Source of the DNA: Aurantimonas endophytica
Lineage (GTDB): Bacteria > Pseudomonadota > Alphaproteobacteria > Rhizobiales > Rhizobiaceae
Length of the DNA: 64,000 bases
NCBI RefSeq assembly: GCF_014196845.1
Contig: NZ_JACIEM010000001.1
Span: forward strand, 434,001 to 498,000
Direction: 5' to 3'
Under the pieces are notes generated by a model. It searched no databases, had not been told where the DNA came from, and was given only the letters and a program-made list of their open reading frames with translations. Every line of letters begins with the position of its first letter. Position 1 is the first letter of the stretch. Below, one piece after another: positions 9,839-31,167 of this stretch. The translations under genes were made by a program, and so were the position numbers.

Positions 9839-10576
9839 TCAATGGCCGGCCATCAGCGTGCGGACGCGGTCGAGATCGGCCGGCGTGTCGACCGGAATGC
9901 CTTCGTCGTTGGGCACCTGCACCATCTGGACCCCGTAGCCGTGCTCGACGAAGCGCAGCATCTCGACGCCCTCGGCCTGTTCCAGCGGTCCGGGCTTCAG
10001 CGAAGCGAAACGCTCAAGCCCCTCGCGACGGAAGGCATAGAGGCCGAGCTGGCGCAGATGGCGGACGGCGCCGCCTTTCGGATAGGGGATCGGCAGGCGG
10101 GAATAGGCCATGGCCAGGCGCGATACGGTCATCACCACCTTGACCACGTTGGTGTCGATCGCGTCGGAGGGCGAGGATATCTCGTTGTAGCCGTTGGACG
10201 CCTGGACATTCGGATCGTCGCAGGCGGCGATGCCTCTGGCGACGCGCGCAATCGCCTCCGGCTCGATCATCGGCTCGTCGCCCTGGACGTTGACGATAAT
10301 ATCGGCATCGAGGCGTGCAGCGCATTCGGCCACGCGATCCGTGCCGGATGCGTGGTCACTGCGGGTCATCAGCACAGGCAGATCCAGCACCTCGCATACC
10401 TTGCGGATCCGGTCGTCGTCGGTGGCGATCGTCGCCGCATCGATGCCCTCGGCGGCGATCGTCTGCTGATAGACGTGCCAGAGCATCGGCTTGCCGTTGA
10501 TGTCGGCGATCGGCTTGCCGGGAAAGCGGGAAGCGCCGAAACGGCAGGGAATGACGGCGACGATACGCGGGGCCAT
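9839..10576 (-). CDS. kdsB: 3-deoxy-manno-octulosonate cytidylyltransferase (CMP-Kdo synthetase)
   Basis: KdsB activates Kdo with CTP to give CMP-Kdo, the donor for lipopolysaccharide core or Kdo-containing capsule. The 245-aa protein starts MAPRIVAVIPCRFGASRFPGKP, the family signature near the N-terminus, and has NVQGDEP and the ASNGYNEI-type segment mid-protein. A longer in-frame reading reaches 10765 but lies inside the HAD gene; the ATG at 10576, right after the HAD stop, is the expected start. It lies 11 nt downstream of a HAD phosphatase gene and upstream of a GT42-like gene on the minus strand. Confidence 0.95.
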   Translation of the reverse strand: MAPRIVAVIPCRFGASRFPGKPIADINGKPMLWHVYQQTIAAEGIDAATIATDDDRIRKVCEVLDLPVLMTRSDHASGTDRVAECAARLDADIIVNVQGDEPMIEPEAIARVARGIAACDDPNVQASNGYNEISSPSDAIDTNVVKVVMTVSRLAMAYSRLPIPYPKGGAVRHLRQLGLYAFRREGLERFASLKPGPLEQAEGVEMLRFVEHGYGVQMVQVPNDEGIPVDTPADLDRVRTLMAGH

Positions 10577-10587
10577 GATGCGGGTCC

Positions 10588-11244
10588 TCAACTGAGCAGG
10601 AATGTCTGGAGATCGGCCGGCGCTTTGGCCGCAAAGAGACAGTCGGCCGGCCGTGCACCGTAACCCCAGTCGACGTGGACGTAGTCGACGCGCGCCCGGC
10701 GCGCGGCTTCCGCGTCCGAATCCATGTCGCCGATGAAGACTGTGTTCGAAGGGTCGACGTTGCACCGGGCCATCGCAAACAGGAGGTGATCGGGCGCCGG
10801 CTTGCCCCGCAGCCCGTCACGGGGAGTCATGACCACCGCGAAGCCGATGGGCAGGCGGTCAAGGACGAGTTCGGTCCGCGCCGCGTCCTTCGATGTCACG
10901 ATGCCGAGCTGCCGACCACTATCGGCAAGGGTCGACAGCATTTTGTCGATCCCCTCGAAGACAGGTGTCTCGTGCAGCGACTGGCTGGAGGCGCGCCGGA
11001 ACACCCGTTCGATGGCGCCGGCTGAATGGGCGAGCCCGAGCCGCGCCATGATGTCGGGGAACGGTCGCCCGATCTCCGCGAAATAGGCCTCGAAGGGCAG
11101 GGCGATCCCGAGCTCCTCCCGAACGCTGCTCCAGGCGATCTCCATATTCCGGCGCGAATCCAGGATCACGCCGTCGAGGTCGAACAGGATGAGCGACTTT
11201 GGCCGGTTCACCGTGGTCTTGTTCATGGCCGACTCCGGTATCAT
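10588..11244 (-). CDS. HAD-superfamily hydrolase, phosphoglycolate phosphatase-like
   Basis: The 218-aa protein has HAD motif I as FDLDGVILDS (nucleophile Asp22 and Asp24 from the first Met), motif II in IVTSKD, a Lys in RGKPAPDH, and motif IV as FIGDMDSDAEAA. It is a subfamily IA enzyme with a helical cap, not the capless KdsC type, so it is unlikely to be the standard Kdo-8-phosphate phosphatase. A second ATG six codons in is an alternative start. It heads the leftward block, 11 nt before kdsB, so a sugar-phosphate substrate linked to the glycan pathway is plausible but unproven. Confidence 0.85.
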   Translation of the reverse strand: MIPESAMNKTTVNRPKSLILFDLDGVILDSRRNMEIAWSSVREELGIALPFEAYFAEIGRPFPDIMARLGLAHSAGAIERVFRRASSQSLHETPVFEGIDKMLSTLADSGRQLGIVTSKDAARTELVLDRLPIGFAVVMTPRDGLRGKPAPDHLLFAMARCNVDPSNTVFIGDMDSDAEAARRARVDYVHVDWGYGARPADCLFAAKAPADLQTFLLS

Positions 11245-11437
11245 CTGGTGGCCGGCTGCTCTCGGCTACGGTCCGAACCCTGCCGCGGCGGATGTAGCGA
11301 TCCGCCATGGGGGTGTCCATTGCAAACTGGCGCAGGACGCCGCGGGCTGCGAGATGCAGACACGGACGGCACCAGCCTTTCCATGGCGGCCGTGTGTCGC
11401 CGCCGGAGCCAGGCGGAGGGCGTTGCGAAAATCGCTG

Positions 11438-11466
11438 TTGCAGTTCCTGCCGCGAGGCGATATTCG
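11438..11466 (+). promoter_or_regulatory. Predicted promoter of tRNA-Trp
   Basis: TTGCAG at 11438-11443 and TATTCG at 11461-11466 are separated by 17 nt and end 10 nt before the first tRNA base. The placement is what a tRNA promoter should show. By-eye match. Confidence 0.4.
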
Positions 11467-11476
11467 GACCCCGCGA

Positions 11477-11552
<76 letters not shown>

Positions 11553-11594
11553 GAGCCCTCGGCCCCCGATCATCCGAAATTGACGCGACCGGGC

Positions 11595-11623
11595 TTGTGA
11601 ATCACGTCAAGGGCGTTTAAATG
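11595..11623 (+). promoter_or_regulatory. Possible promoter of secE-nusG
   Basis: TTGTGA at 11595-11600 and TAAATG at 11618-11623 have a 17-nt spacer, within the 139-nt gap between tRNA-Trp and secE. The transcript would have a leader of about 60 nt. Read-through from the tRNA promoter is the alternative. Confidence 0.35.
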
Positions 11624-11691
11624 GATTTTCACAGACACGTGGCGCGTGGGGCTGGTTAGCGGCCTTCACGCGCTTTAGCTATGAGCGGTGC

Positions 11692-11889
11692 ATGGCCAAG
11701 ACCAATCCCTTCACCTTTATCCAGCAGGTGCGCACCGAGACCGCAAAGGTCACGTGGCCGACCCGCCGGGAGACGATGATCTCGACGATCATGGTGTTCG
11801 TGATGGTCACCTTTGCCGCGGCGTTCTTCTTTATCGCCGACCAGGCCCTTGGCTATCTGGTCGGGTTGATCATGAACGTCAGCGTCTGA
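11692..11889 (+). CDS. secE: Protein translocase subunit SecE
   Basis: SecE is the small membrane subunit that clamps SecY in the SecYEG channel. The 65-aa protein has the short amphipathic stretch before its helix with the family signature VRTETAKVTWPTRRE, then one transmembrane helix (about residues 30-58). This is the one-helix form common outside enterobacteria. It precedes nusG by 31 nt, as in almost all bacteria. Confidence 0.97.
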   Translation: MAKTNPFTFIQQVRTETAKVTWPTRRETMISTIMVFVMVTFAAAFFFIADQALGYLVGLIMNVSV

Positions 11890-11920
11890 CGCCAGACACC
11901 GCAGGAGTAATCGCAGCATC

Positions 11921-12451
11921 ATGACCGCCCGCTGGTACATCGTCCACGCCTACTCGAATTTCGAGAAGAAGGTCGCGGAATCGATCGAGGAGCAGGCCCG
12001 GCAGAAGGGGCTCTCCGACAAGTTCGAGAAGATCCTCGTCCCGACCGAGAAGGTCGTCGAGGTTCGTCGCGGGCGCAAGGTCGACGCCGAGCGAAAGTTC
12101 TTTCCGGGCTACGTGCTGGTGAAGGCCGAGCTGACCGACGCCGTGTTCTCGATGATCAAGAACACGCCGCGGGTCACCGGGTTCCTCGGGCCGGACAATC
12201 GTCCGGTGGCGATTTCCGACAAGGAAGCCGAGCAGATCCTGATGCAGGTCCAGGACGGCGTCGAGCGGCCGAAGCCGACGATCTCCTTCGACATCGGCGA
12301 GAACGTCCGCGTGTCGGATGGTCCGTTCGCCTCGTTCAACGGCGTCGTTCAGGAAGTCGACCAGGAGCGCACACGGCTCAAGGTCGAAGTGTCGATCTTC
12401 GGTCGGGCAACGCCCGTCGATCTCGAATTCGGTCAGGTCGAAAAGGTCTGA
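11921..12451 (+). CDS. nusG: Transcription termination/antitermination factor NusG
   Basis: NusG binds RNA polymerase and links it to Rho and the ribosome. The 176-aa protein has the NGN domain from residue 3 (ARWYIVHAYSNFEKKV, then FFPGYVLVK), a linker, and a C-terminal KOW domain with VSDGPFASFNGVVQEVD. Length is normal. It is cotranscribed with secE, and a 140-nt gap with a small cgggc-ttcg-gcccg hairpin (12456-12469) separates it from rplK. Confidence 0.98.
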   Translation: MTARWYIVHAYSNFEKKVAESIEEQARQKGLSDKFEKILVPTEKVVEVRRGRKVDAERKFFPGYVLVKAELTDAVFSMIKNTPRVTGFLGPDNRPVAISDKEAEQILMQVQDGVERPKPTISFDIGENVRVSDGPFASFNGVVQEVDQERTRLKVEVSIFGRATPVDLEFGQVEKV

Positions 12452-12591
12452 CCGCCGGGCTTCGGCCCGATCCCAGTGCGGGAGGCATCGAGGCTTAGCC
12501 GGCCGATCATGCCGCACCGCGCGAACTGCAAAAAGCTGCCGGAGGCTCCGTCGTTACGGGCTTTTGGCGCCAGAAACGAAAGCAGGAAGCA

Positions 12592-13020
12592 ATGGCTAAA
12601 AAAATCCAGGGCCAGCTGAAGCTGCAGGTCCCGGCCGGTTCGGCAACGCCGTCCCCGCCGATCGGACCCGCGCTCGGTCAGCGTGGCGTCAACATCATGG
12701 AATTCTGCAAGGCGTTCAACGCCCAGACGCAGGACCAGGAGAAGGGTCAGCCGATCCCGGTCATCATCACCTACTACCAGGACAAGTCCTTCACGTTCGT
12801 GATGAAGACCCCGCCGGTCAGCTACTTCCTCAAGAAGGCCGCCAACCTTCCGAAGGGGTCGCAGACTCCGGGCAAGTCCGTCGCCGGATCGGTCACCCGT
12901 GACCAGGTCCGCGAGATCGCGGAAAAGAAGCTGCAGGACCTCAACGCGACCAATCTGGACGCGGCGATGGCGATGATCGAGGGCTCTGCCCGCTCCATGG
13001 GCCTCGAAGTGGTGGGTTGA
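12592..13020 (+). CDS. rplK: 50S ribosomal protein L11
   Basis: L11 forms the GTPase-associated centre with 23S rRNA and L10/L7/L12, and is needed for RelA activation. The 142-aa protein starts [16 protein letters not shown] and keeps the Pro-rich N-terminal signature [19 protein letters not shown] and the RNA-binding C-terminal domain with [12 protein letters not shown]. It stops 4 nt before rplA, so the pair is translationally linked. Confidence 0.99.
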   Translation: MAKKIQGQLKLQVPAGSATPSPPIGPALGQRGVNIMEFCKAFNAQTQDQEKGQPIPVIITYYQDKSFTFVMKTPPVSYFLKKAANLPKGSQTPGKSVAGSVTRDQVREIAEKKLQDLNATNLDAAMAMIEGSARSMGLEVVG

Positions 13021-13024
13021 GACG

Positions 13025-13726
<702 letters not shown>

Positions 13727-14090
13727 GACTTTCAATTGGTGAACGGCGCGCCTATATGCGGCGTTCACCTTCAAAAAGGTTCCGGGGCTTGCCCCGGTGC
13801 GTGGGAGTCCCTCGGGGCTCCCTGAATGCCTGTCCGAGATTGCGGGGCGACTGGTCTAACGACCGGTCATAATCGTCAGATAGCCCTCATGAGACGGGGT
13901 GTTCCGAATTTTCCGGTCCGTCCGGGACTTCGGTTCGAACCTCCGAATGCCTTGCGTCGCCTGTCGGTTCCATCGGAATCGCCCGGGCAGCCGAGGGGAC
14001 AGGATCTCCGAGCGTCGCCCGGATGGTCCGGGCGGCAAAAGGCAACCGGCTACGACGTCCTCGGGCGTTGCAGTCAAATGGAGAGAGGCA
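13727..14090 (+). promoter_or_regulatory. rplA-rplJ intergenic leader with three stem-loops (L10 leader region)
   Basis: No gene is seen in these 364 nt. Three hairpins follow rplA: 13738-13769 (GGTGAACG pairing with CGTTCACC, extended by GCGC/GCGG-type pairs), 13782-13797 (CCGGGGC-TTGCCCCGG) and 13803-13822 (GGGAG pairing with CTCCC plus an inner CCC/GGG). Upstream of rplJ, bacteria usually have an L10(L12)-binding autoregulatory leader, so the right-hand half probably includes it. An open reading frame from 13899 joins rplJ in frame but is leader, not protein. Confidence 0.55.
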
Positions 14091-14609
14091 GTGGACAGAG
14101 CGGAAAAACGCGAATTCGTCACGGCGCTTCAAGAGACCTTCAAGGTCTCCGGAACGGTCGTGGTGGCCCACTATGCCGGTCTTACCGTCGCGCATATGAA
14201 CGACTATCGGTCGAAGATGCGTGATGCGGGAGGCACCGTCAAAGTCGCGAAGAACCGCCTCGCCAAGATCGCTCTTCAAGGCACGGACGCCGAAGGCATC
14301 TCGAACCTGTTCGAGGGCCAGACACTGATCGCTTATTCGAGCGATCCGGTCGCGGCGGCCAAGGTCTCCAACGATTTCGCCAAGGGGAACGACAAGCTCG
14401 TGATCCTCGGCGGAGCGATGGGCAAGACCACGCTCGATGCCGATGGTGTGAAGGCTTTGGCCAACATGCCGTCGCTGGACGAACTCAGGGCCAAGCTGGT
14501 CGGTATGATCAGCACACCGGCCACGCGCATTGCTGGAGTTCTCCAGGCGCCTGCGGGGCAACTCGCGCGCGTCTTCGGAGCGTACGCCAAGAAGGACGAG
14601 GCGGCGTGA
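14091..14609 (+). CDS. rplJ: 50S ribosomal protein L10
   Basis: L10 anchors the L7/L12 dimers in the ribosomal stalk. I place the start at the GTG at 14091 ([17 protein letters not shown]), giving the usual 172 aa, because a GGAGAGAGG ribosome-binding site lies 5-12 nt upstream. The frame is open further upstream, but that stretch is the mRNA leader. The family signature [11 protein letters not shown] and [12 protein letters not shown] are present, and the C-terminal helix that binds L12 ends AYAKKDEAA. Confidence 0.96.
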   Translation: MDRAEKREFVTALQETFKVSGTVVVAHYAGLTVAHMNDYRSKMRDAGGTVKVAKNRLAKIALQGTDAEGISNLFEGQTLIAYSSDPVAAAKVSNDFAKGNDKLVILGGAMGKTTLDADGVKALANMPSLDELRAKLVGMISTPATRIAGVLQAPAGQLARVFGAYAKKDEAA

Positions 14610-14660
14610 GGATGGTTCCTCGCTGCTCAACTCAAAGTTCGAACCTGAAGGAAAATCAAA

Positions 14661-15035
14661 ATGGCTGATCTTGCCAAGATCGTTGACGAACTCTCGACCC
14701 TGACCGTCCTCGAGGCGGCCGAGCTGTCGAAGATGCTGGAAGAGAAGTGGGGCGTTTCCGCCGCCGCTCCTGTCGCCGTTGCCGCCGCTGGTGGCGCGGC
14801 TCCGGCCGAGGCCGCCGAAGAGCAGACGGAATTCAACGTCATTCTCGTCGCCGCCGGCGCCCAGAAGATCAACGTCATCAAGGAAGTCCGCGCGATCACG
14901 GGTCTCGGCCTGAAGGAAGCCAAGGACCTCGTCGACAACGCCCCGAAGCCGGTCAAGGAAGCCGTCGACAAGGCAGAGTCGCAGAAGATCAAGGACCAGC
15001 TCGAGAAGGCTGGTGCGACGGTCGAAGTCAAGTAA
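14661..15035 (+). CDS. rplL: 50S ribosomal protein L7/L12
   Basis: This is the flexible stalk protein that recruits translation GTPases. The 124-aa product has the N-terminal dimerisation helix (residues 3-31), an Ala-rich hinge ([20 protein letters not shown]) and the C-terminal factor-binding domain with [20 protein letters not shown] and GATVEVK at the end. It is 51 nt after rplJ. A terminator-like hairpin follows and probably reduces read-through into rpoBC. Confidence 0.99.
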   Translation: MADLAKIVDELSTLTVLEAAELSKMLEEKWGVSAAAPVAVAAAGGAAPAEAAEEQTEFNVILVAAGAQKINVIKEVRAITGLGLKEAKDLVDNAPKPVKEAVDKAESQKIKDQLEKAGATVEVK

Positions 15036-15339
15036 TCGCGGCGTAGCCGCGGTTGCCAACGAAAATCCGGTAGGCGGGGCGGCTTTTGCCGTCCCGCCTT
15101 CCGTGCTCGCTGCAAGGGCGGGCAGGATCGGTGGCACCGGTCCGGTATCGGAAGACCTGCGGCAAGCAGGTGCACGCGTGTCCCGAAGGCTCCTCGGAGC
15201 CTTTCGGAGACGCGGGGGTCCGTCCCGGTAGTTCGTCAAGGCCGCCCTGTCCGTCCCGGACAGCGACGGCTCCTCTCGGCGGAGAGGAATAAGAGTTGAA
15301 GCCCTTCGGTCAAGGGCGATGTCACGAGAAGGAGCGACG
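15036..15339 (+). promoter_or_regulatory. rplL-rpoB intergenic region with attenuator-like hairpin
   Basis: These 304 nt hold no gene. The main feature is a stem-loop at 15073-15098: 11 bp with one G-T wobble around a TTTT loop, without a long T run, as expected for a partial terminator that lowers polymerase gene expression relative to L7/L12. An AGAAGGAG ribosome-binding site at 15328-15335 sits just before the rpoB ATG. No convincing promoter was found. Confidence 0.55.
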
Positions 15340-19482
<4,143 letters not shown>

Positions 19483-19618
19483 CGTTCTGCGAGGCGCGGC
19501 CTGACAAGGCCGCGCAACGGATCGGCGCCCGCCGGCGCCGGTCCTTCTACGAGGAAGATTTCAGCGGTCGGCCCTGCCACCGCGACTCGGGGCTCCGCGT
19601 CCCAGAAGGAGAAAATCC

Positions 19619-23815
<4,197 letters not shown>

Positions 23816-23843
23816 CGGCCGCCTCGAACCGCACGACATGATC

Positions 23844-23869
23844 AAGGGCCGCTCGCAAGAGCGGCCCTT
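23844..23869 (+). terminator. Strong terminator after rpoC
   Basis: A perfect 11-bp stem, AAGGGCCGCTC with GAGCGGCCCTT, encloses a GCAA tetraloop. It ends the rplK-rpoC transcription block before the GNAT gene. Confidence 0.85.
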
Positions 23870-23911
23870 CGTCGTTCCGGCTCCGCGGGGGCATTATAAG
23901 AGACACCGACG

Positions 23912-24463
23912 ATGACCGTACCTTCCGAGGAGAAATCTGCAGCAGCGCTCCGGGCGATCCGCGCCGACGACCTGCCGGGGCTGCTGGCGCTCAACAACAC
24001 CCATGCAGAGGAATTGTCGCTGCTGACGGCGGGAGAGTTGGCCGAGTTGGTGGACTCGGCCTTCCTCGCCATCCGGTCCGAGACGGCAGCCGCGTTCCTT
24101 TTGGCGTTCGACCAGGGCGCCGCCTATGCCAGTCCCAATTTCCTCTGGATGCGCGAGCGCTTCGAACGCTTCGTGTACATCGACCGTGTCGTGGTCGCGG
24201 CGGAAGCGCGCGGACGCGGACTGGCGAGGCAGCTCTACGCCGCCGTGTTCACTGCCGCGGGGCGGTCGGACCACGTCCGTGTCGTCTGCGAGGTCAACCG
24301 CGTGCCGCCGAACCCGCTCTCCGACGCTTTCCACGCGACGATGGGATTTGCCGAAATCGGCTGTGCCGCGATAAAGGGTGGCGCCAAGTCGGTCCGCTAT
24401 CTGGCACGGCCAATTGATTGCGTTGACGACGCGGCACAAGCGTCCGGCCCGCGGGCATCGTAA
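23912..24463 (+). CDS. GNAT-family N-acetyltransferase
   Basis: The 183-aa protein has the GNAT fold signature: a beta strand YIDRVVVAAEARGRGLARQLY (residues about 89-109) containing the acetyl-CoA-binding R-G-x-G-L-A loop, followed by CEVN and a late FAEIG strand. An N-terminal helix includes LALNNTHAEELS, typical of a COG3818-like subgroup. The substrate is unknown. It stands alone between the rpoC terminator and the str-operon promoter, so it is a monocistronic insert in the ribosomal cluster. Confidence 0.88.
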   Translation: MTVPSEEKSAAALRAIRADDLPGLLALNNTHAEELSLLTAGELAELVDSAFLAIRSETAAAFLLAFDQGAAYASPNFLWMRERFERFVYIDRVVVAAEARGRGLARQLYAAVFTAAGRSDHVRVVCEVNRVPPNPLSDAFHATMGFAEIGCAAIKGGAKSVRYLARPIDCVDDAAQASGPRAS

Positions 24464-24486
24464 GGCGCGTGTCCGGGTCTGCGGGG

Positions 24487-24514
24487 TTGACGAGGGCCAT
24501 CAGAATCGTTAAAC
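24487..24514 (+). promoter_or_regulatory. Predicted promoter of the str operon
   Basis: TTGACG at 24487-24492 and TTAAAC at 24509-24514 are spaced by 16 nt (17 to TAAACA). This is the best promoter-like pair in the 306-nt gap and gives a leader of about 250 nt before rpsL. Confidence 0.55.
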
Positions 24515-24769
24515 ACCCGCCAACAGAGCCGATGTGAAGCCGAATCTTCCCATGGACGCCACGTCCGGGATCCAGCGCTTCAAACAAGGCTTCGTTCAAC
24601 GAGACGACACATCGCTGGCTGCATGACCGTATGAACGGTCCTCTGCATCATTCCGGGCAGTCCGCAGTTCAAGCGGATCGACTGCCCGGTTTCGCGCATG
24701 AGGAACACTCCTCTCGCGGGCGGAGCGTTTTGTTCAGAACCTGGATTTGGAAGAAGAGGGAAGGTTGGA
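24515..24769 (+). promoter_or_regulatory. rpsL leader with two stem-loops
   Basis: The gap between the GNAT gene and rpsL spans 306 nt and holds no gene. Besides the promoter it has a 6-bp hairpin at 24625-24640 (GACCGT-ATGA-ACGGTC) and a larger one at 24653-24689, where CCGGGCAGT pairs with ACTGCCCGG and an inner CCGC pairs with GCGG beside a 4-nt bulge. The leader is a candidate autoregulatory mRNA element of the str operon. Confidence 0.45.
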
Positions 24770-25141
24770 ATGCCGACCATTAACCAGCTGGTTCGGAAGC
24801 CGCGCGTTCGCCCCGTCGAGCGCAACACGGTTCCGGCACTCGAGGCCAACCCGCAGAAGCGCGGCGTTTGCACGCGCGTCTACACCACGACCCCGAAGAA
24901 GCCGAACTCGGCACTTCGTAAGGTCGCCAAGGTGCGCCTCGTGAACGGCTTCGAAGTCATCGGCTACATTCCGGGCGAGGGGCATAACCTTCAGGAGCAC
25001 TCCGTGGTGATGATCCGCGGCGGTCGCGTCAAGGACCTTCCCGGTGTGCGCTATCACATCATCCGCGGCGTGCTCGACACGCAGGGCGTCAAGAACCGCA
25101 GACAGCGCCGTTCGAAGTACGGCGCCAAGCGTCCGAAATAA
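24770..25141 (+). CDS. rpsL: 30S ribosomal protein S12
   Basis: S12 shapes the decoding centre. The start is [12 protein letters not shown] at 24770; an in-frame extension upstream is leader. The 123-aa protein has the sensitive-type streptomycin residues, with the first Lys pair in [13 protein letters not shown] and the second Lys in [23 protein letters not shown] ribosome-binding region precedes the ATG. It heads rpsL-rpsG-fusA-tuf. Confidence 0.99.
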   Translation: MPTINQLVRKPRVRPVERNTVPALEANPQKRGVCTRVYTTTPKKPNSALRKVAKVRLVNGFEVIGYIPGEGHNLQEHSVVMIRGGRVKDLPGVRYHIIRGVLDTQGVKNRRQRRSKYGAKRPK

Positions 25142-25161
25142 GCCCCACGCCGACAAGTTGA

Positions 25162-25644
<483 letters not shown>

Positions 25645-25675
25645 TTCAAGCTTCCGTCCGAAAGGCGACGCCCCT

Positions 25676-27766
<2,091 letters not shown>

Positions 27767-27829
27767 TCGGATCCGTCCGGGAACAGAAATTCGGCTCCTT
27801 GAGCCGCGATGAGATAATGGAGCGCCACG

Positions 27830-29005
<1,176 letters not shown>

Positions 29006-29018
29006 CGACGAGACAATC

Positions 29019-29054
29019 GGGCGCGGCGCCGGAGCAATCCGGCCCGCCGCGCCC
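29019..29054 (+). terminator. Terminator-like hairpin between tuf and rpsJ
   Basis: A perfect 10-bp outer stem, GGGCGCGGCG with CGCCGCGCCC, encloses a second small stem CCGG-AGCAAT-CCGG. No T run follows, so it may be a partial terminator or an mRNA processing/stability element between the str and S10 blocks. Confidence 0.55.
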
Positions 29055-29173
29055 TTCGAATTCGCCCCACGGGGCAGGCGGGGCCAGTCCTCGCGACGAC
29101 ATGGCTGCCTTGAGAAGACAAGCGCTCGGAAACCGCCGCTAGGCCGGTGTGGTCCGACGAGAGGACGAATGAA

Positions 29174-29482
29174 ATGAACGGCCAGAATATCCGCATCCGC
29201 CTCAAGGCGTTCGACCACCGGGTCCTCGACGCCTCGACGCGCGAGATCGTTTCGACTGCCAAGCGCACCGGCGCCAATGTCCGTGGTCCGATCCCGCTGC
29301 CGACGCGAATTGAAAAGTTCACCGTCAACCGCTCGCCGCACATCGACAAGAAGTCGCGCGAGCAGTTCGAAATGCGCACCCATAAGCGGCTCCTCGACAT
29401 CGTCGATCCGACGCCGCAGACGGTTGATGCGCTCATGAAGCTCGACCTCGCCGCTGGCGTCGATGTCGAGATCAAGCTCTGA
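29174..29482 (+). CDS. rpsJ: 30S ribosomal protein S10
   Basis: S10 is a 30S head protein and the NusE partner of NusB in antitermination. The start is [16 protein letters not shown] at 29174, giving the standard 102 aa; an in-frame upstream Met at 29147 would add nine non-conserved residues. [25 protein letters not shown] is typical. It leads the S10 block, with rplC 25 nt downstream. Confidence 0.98.
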   Translation: MNGQNIRIRLKAFDHRVLDASTREIVSTAKRTGANVRGPIPLPTRIEKFTVNRSPHIDKKSREQFEMRTHKRLLDIVDPTPQTVDALMKLDLAAGVDVEIKL

Positions 29483-29507
29483 TACGAGCACGGGAAGGAC
29501 AACGCCC

Positions 29508-30236
29508 ATGCGTTCAGGTGTGATTGCACAGAAGGTCGGCATGACCCGCGTCTATAACGACGTCGGCGAGCACGTGCCGGTTACCGTCCTGCGGGTTGAA
29601 AACCTCCAGGTCATCGCCCAGCGGACCCGCGAGAAGAACGGCTACAGTGCCGTTCAGCTCGGCGCCGGTCTCGCCAAGGTGAAGAACACGTCCAAGGCCA
29701 TGCGCGGCGTCTTCGCGCAGGCCTCGGTCGAGCCGAAGCGCAAGCTCGTCGAGTTTCGCGTCACGGACGAGAACATGATCGACGTCGGATCCGAGATCAC
29801 GGCCGAGCACTTCGTCCCCGGCCAGAAGGTCGACGTGACGGGTACCTCGATCGGTAAGGGTTTCGCCGGCGGCATGAAGCGCCACAATTTCGGCGGCCTG
29901 CGGGCGACCCACGGCGTTTCGGTTTCGCACCGTTCGCTGGGTTCGACCGGTCAGCGTCAGGATCCGGGCAAGGTCTTCAAGAACAAGAAGATGGCCGGTC
30001 ACATGGGTCAGGTTCGCGTCACCACGCAGAACCTCGAAGTGGTCCGCACCGATCCCGACAAGGGCCTGATCCTGATCCGCGGTGCGGTTCCGGGTTCCAA
30101 GGGCGGCTGGATCGAAATTCGCGACGCCGTCAAGGCGGCGCTGCCCGACAACGCGCCGAAGCCGGCTGCGCTGCGCTCGGCTGCCGGTAACGGTGCTGCT
30201 GCGGAGACCGCGGACGCTTCCGAGGGAGCGGAATAA
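29508..30236 (+). CDS. rplC: 50S ribosomal protein L3
   Basis: L3 is an early-assembly protein that reaches the peptidyl transferase centre. From [16 protein letters not shown] the protein has 242 aa. The segment [18 protein letters not shown] contains the Gln that is methylated by PrmB in other bacteria. A C-terminal Ala-rich tail of about 25 residues is usual in alphaproteobacteria. The stop codon shares one base with the rplD ATG. Confidence 0.98.
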   Translation: MRSGVIAQKVGMTRVYNDVGEHVPVTVLRVENLQVIAQRTREKNGYSAVQLGAGLAKVKNTSKAMRGVFAQASVEPKRKLVEFRVTDENMIDVGSEITAEHFVPGQKVDVTGTSIGKGFAGGMKRHNFGGLRATHGVSVSHRSLGSTGQRQDPGKVFKNKKMAGHMGQVRVTTQNLEVVRTDPDKGLILIRGAVPGSKGGWIEIRDAVKAALPDNAPKPAALRSAAGNGAAAETADASEGAE

Positions 30237-30856
30237 TGGATTTCACGATCAAGAGCCTCGACGGCAAGGACGCCGGCAAGGTGACGCTCGCGGATGAGAT
30301 CTTCGGTCTCGAGCCGCGTGAGGACATCCTGCAGCGCATGGTTCGCTGGCAGCTGGCCAAGCGCCAGCAGGGCACGCACCAGACGCTCGGCCGCGCGGAG
30401 ATCGCACGGACCGGCGCCAAGCTCTACCGCCAGAAGGGCACCGGTCGTGCCCGTCACGGTTCGGCACGCGCTCCGCAGTTCCGCGGCGGTGGCAAGGCCC
30501 ACGGCCCGACCTCGCGCAGCCATGCTCACGACCTTCCCAAGAAGGTCCGGGCACTGGCGCTGCGGCACGCTCTGTCGGCCAAGGCGAAGTCCGGCGGCCT
30601 GATGATCATCGACGATCTGAAGAGCGCCGATGCCAAGACCAAGGGCATGGTGAAGAACTTCGCCGATCTCGGCCTGGCGAACGCACTGATCATCGGCGGT
30701 GCCGAGCTCGACGTGAACTTCTCGCGCTCGGCTCGCAACATCCCGAACATCGACGTGCTGCCGGTCCAGGGCATCAACGTCTACGACATTCTCCGTCGCC
30801 GGACCCTCGTTCTGTCGAAGGCCGCCGTCGAGGCTCTCGAGGAGCGGTTCAAATGA
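30236..30856 (+). CDS. rplD: 50S ribosomal protein L4
   Basis: L4 lines the exit tunnel and in enterobacteria represses the S10 operon. The 206-aa protein has the extended loop region with [27 protein letters not shown] (residues about 63-89), then the globular C-terminus ending VEALEERFK. Its ATG overlaps the rplC stop by one base and its end overlaps rplW by four, showing tight coupling. Confidence 0.98.
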   Translation: MDFTIKSLDGKDAGKVTLADEIFGLEPREDILQRMVRWQLAKRQQGTHQTLGRAEIARTGAKLYRQKGTGRARHGSARAPQFRGGGKAHGPTSRSHAHDLPKKVRALALRHALSAKAKSGGLMIIDDLKSADAKTKGMVKNFADLGLANALIIGGAELDVNFSRSARNIPNIDVLPVQGINVYDILRRRTLVLSKAAVEALEERFK

Positions 30857-31146
30857 ACGATCTTCGCCACTACGACGTCATCACCAGCCCGGTGATCACC
30901 GAGAAGTCGACCATGCTGTCGGATTCGAACCAGGTGGTCTTCAACGTCCCCAAAACGGCTACCAAGCCGGAGATCCGGGCGGCCGTCGAGGCACTGTTCG
31001 GGGTGAAGGTCACCGCCGTCAACACGCTGGTCCGCAAGGGCAAGGTCAAGCGCTTCCGCGGCCGCATCGGTCGCCAGAGCGATCAGAAAAAAGCCGTCGT
31101 GACATTGGCCGAAGGCCAGTCGATCGACGTCTCGACCGGTCTTTGA
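30853..31146 (+). CDS. rplW: 50S ribosomal protein L23
   Basis: L23 sits at the exit tunnel and docks signal recognition particle and trigger factor. The 97-aa protein has [16 protein letters not shown] at the start and [20 protein letters not shown], both family landmarks. It overlaps rplD by 4 nt (ATGA) and is 21 nt before rplB. Confidence 0.98.
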   Translation: MNDLRHYDVITSPVITEKSTMLSDSNQVVFNVPKTATKPEIRAAVEALFGVKVTAVNTLVRKGKVKRFRGRIGRQSDQKKAVVTLAEGQSIDVSTGL

Positions 31147-31167
31147 TCGGGACCGGAGGATTAGGCA

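Noticed and set aside
10577-10765. N-terminal extension of kdsB by 63 codons
   Set aside because: The extension overlaps the HAD gene in another frame and has no KdsB similarity; the conserved start is at 10576.
13899-14090. In-frame 64-codon extension upstream of rplJ
   Set aside because: Not conserved in L10, and a strong ribosome-binding site precedes the GTG at 14091.
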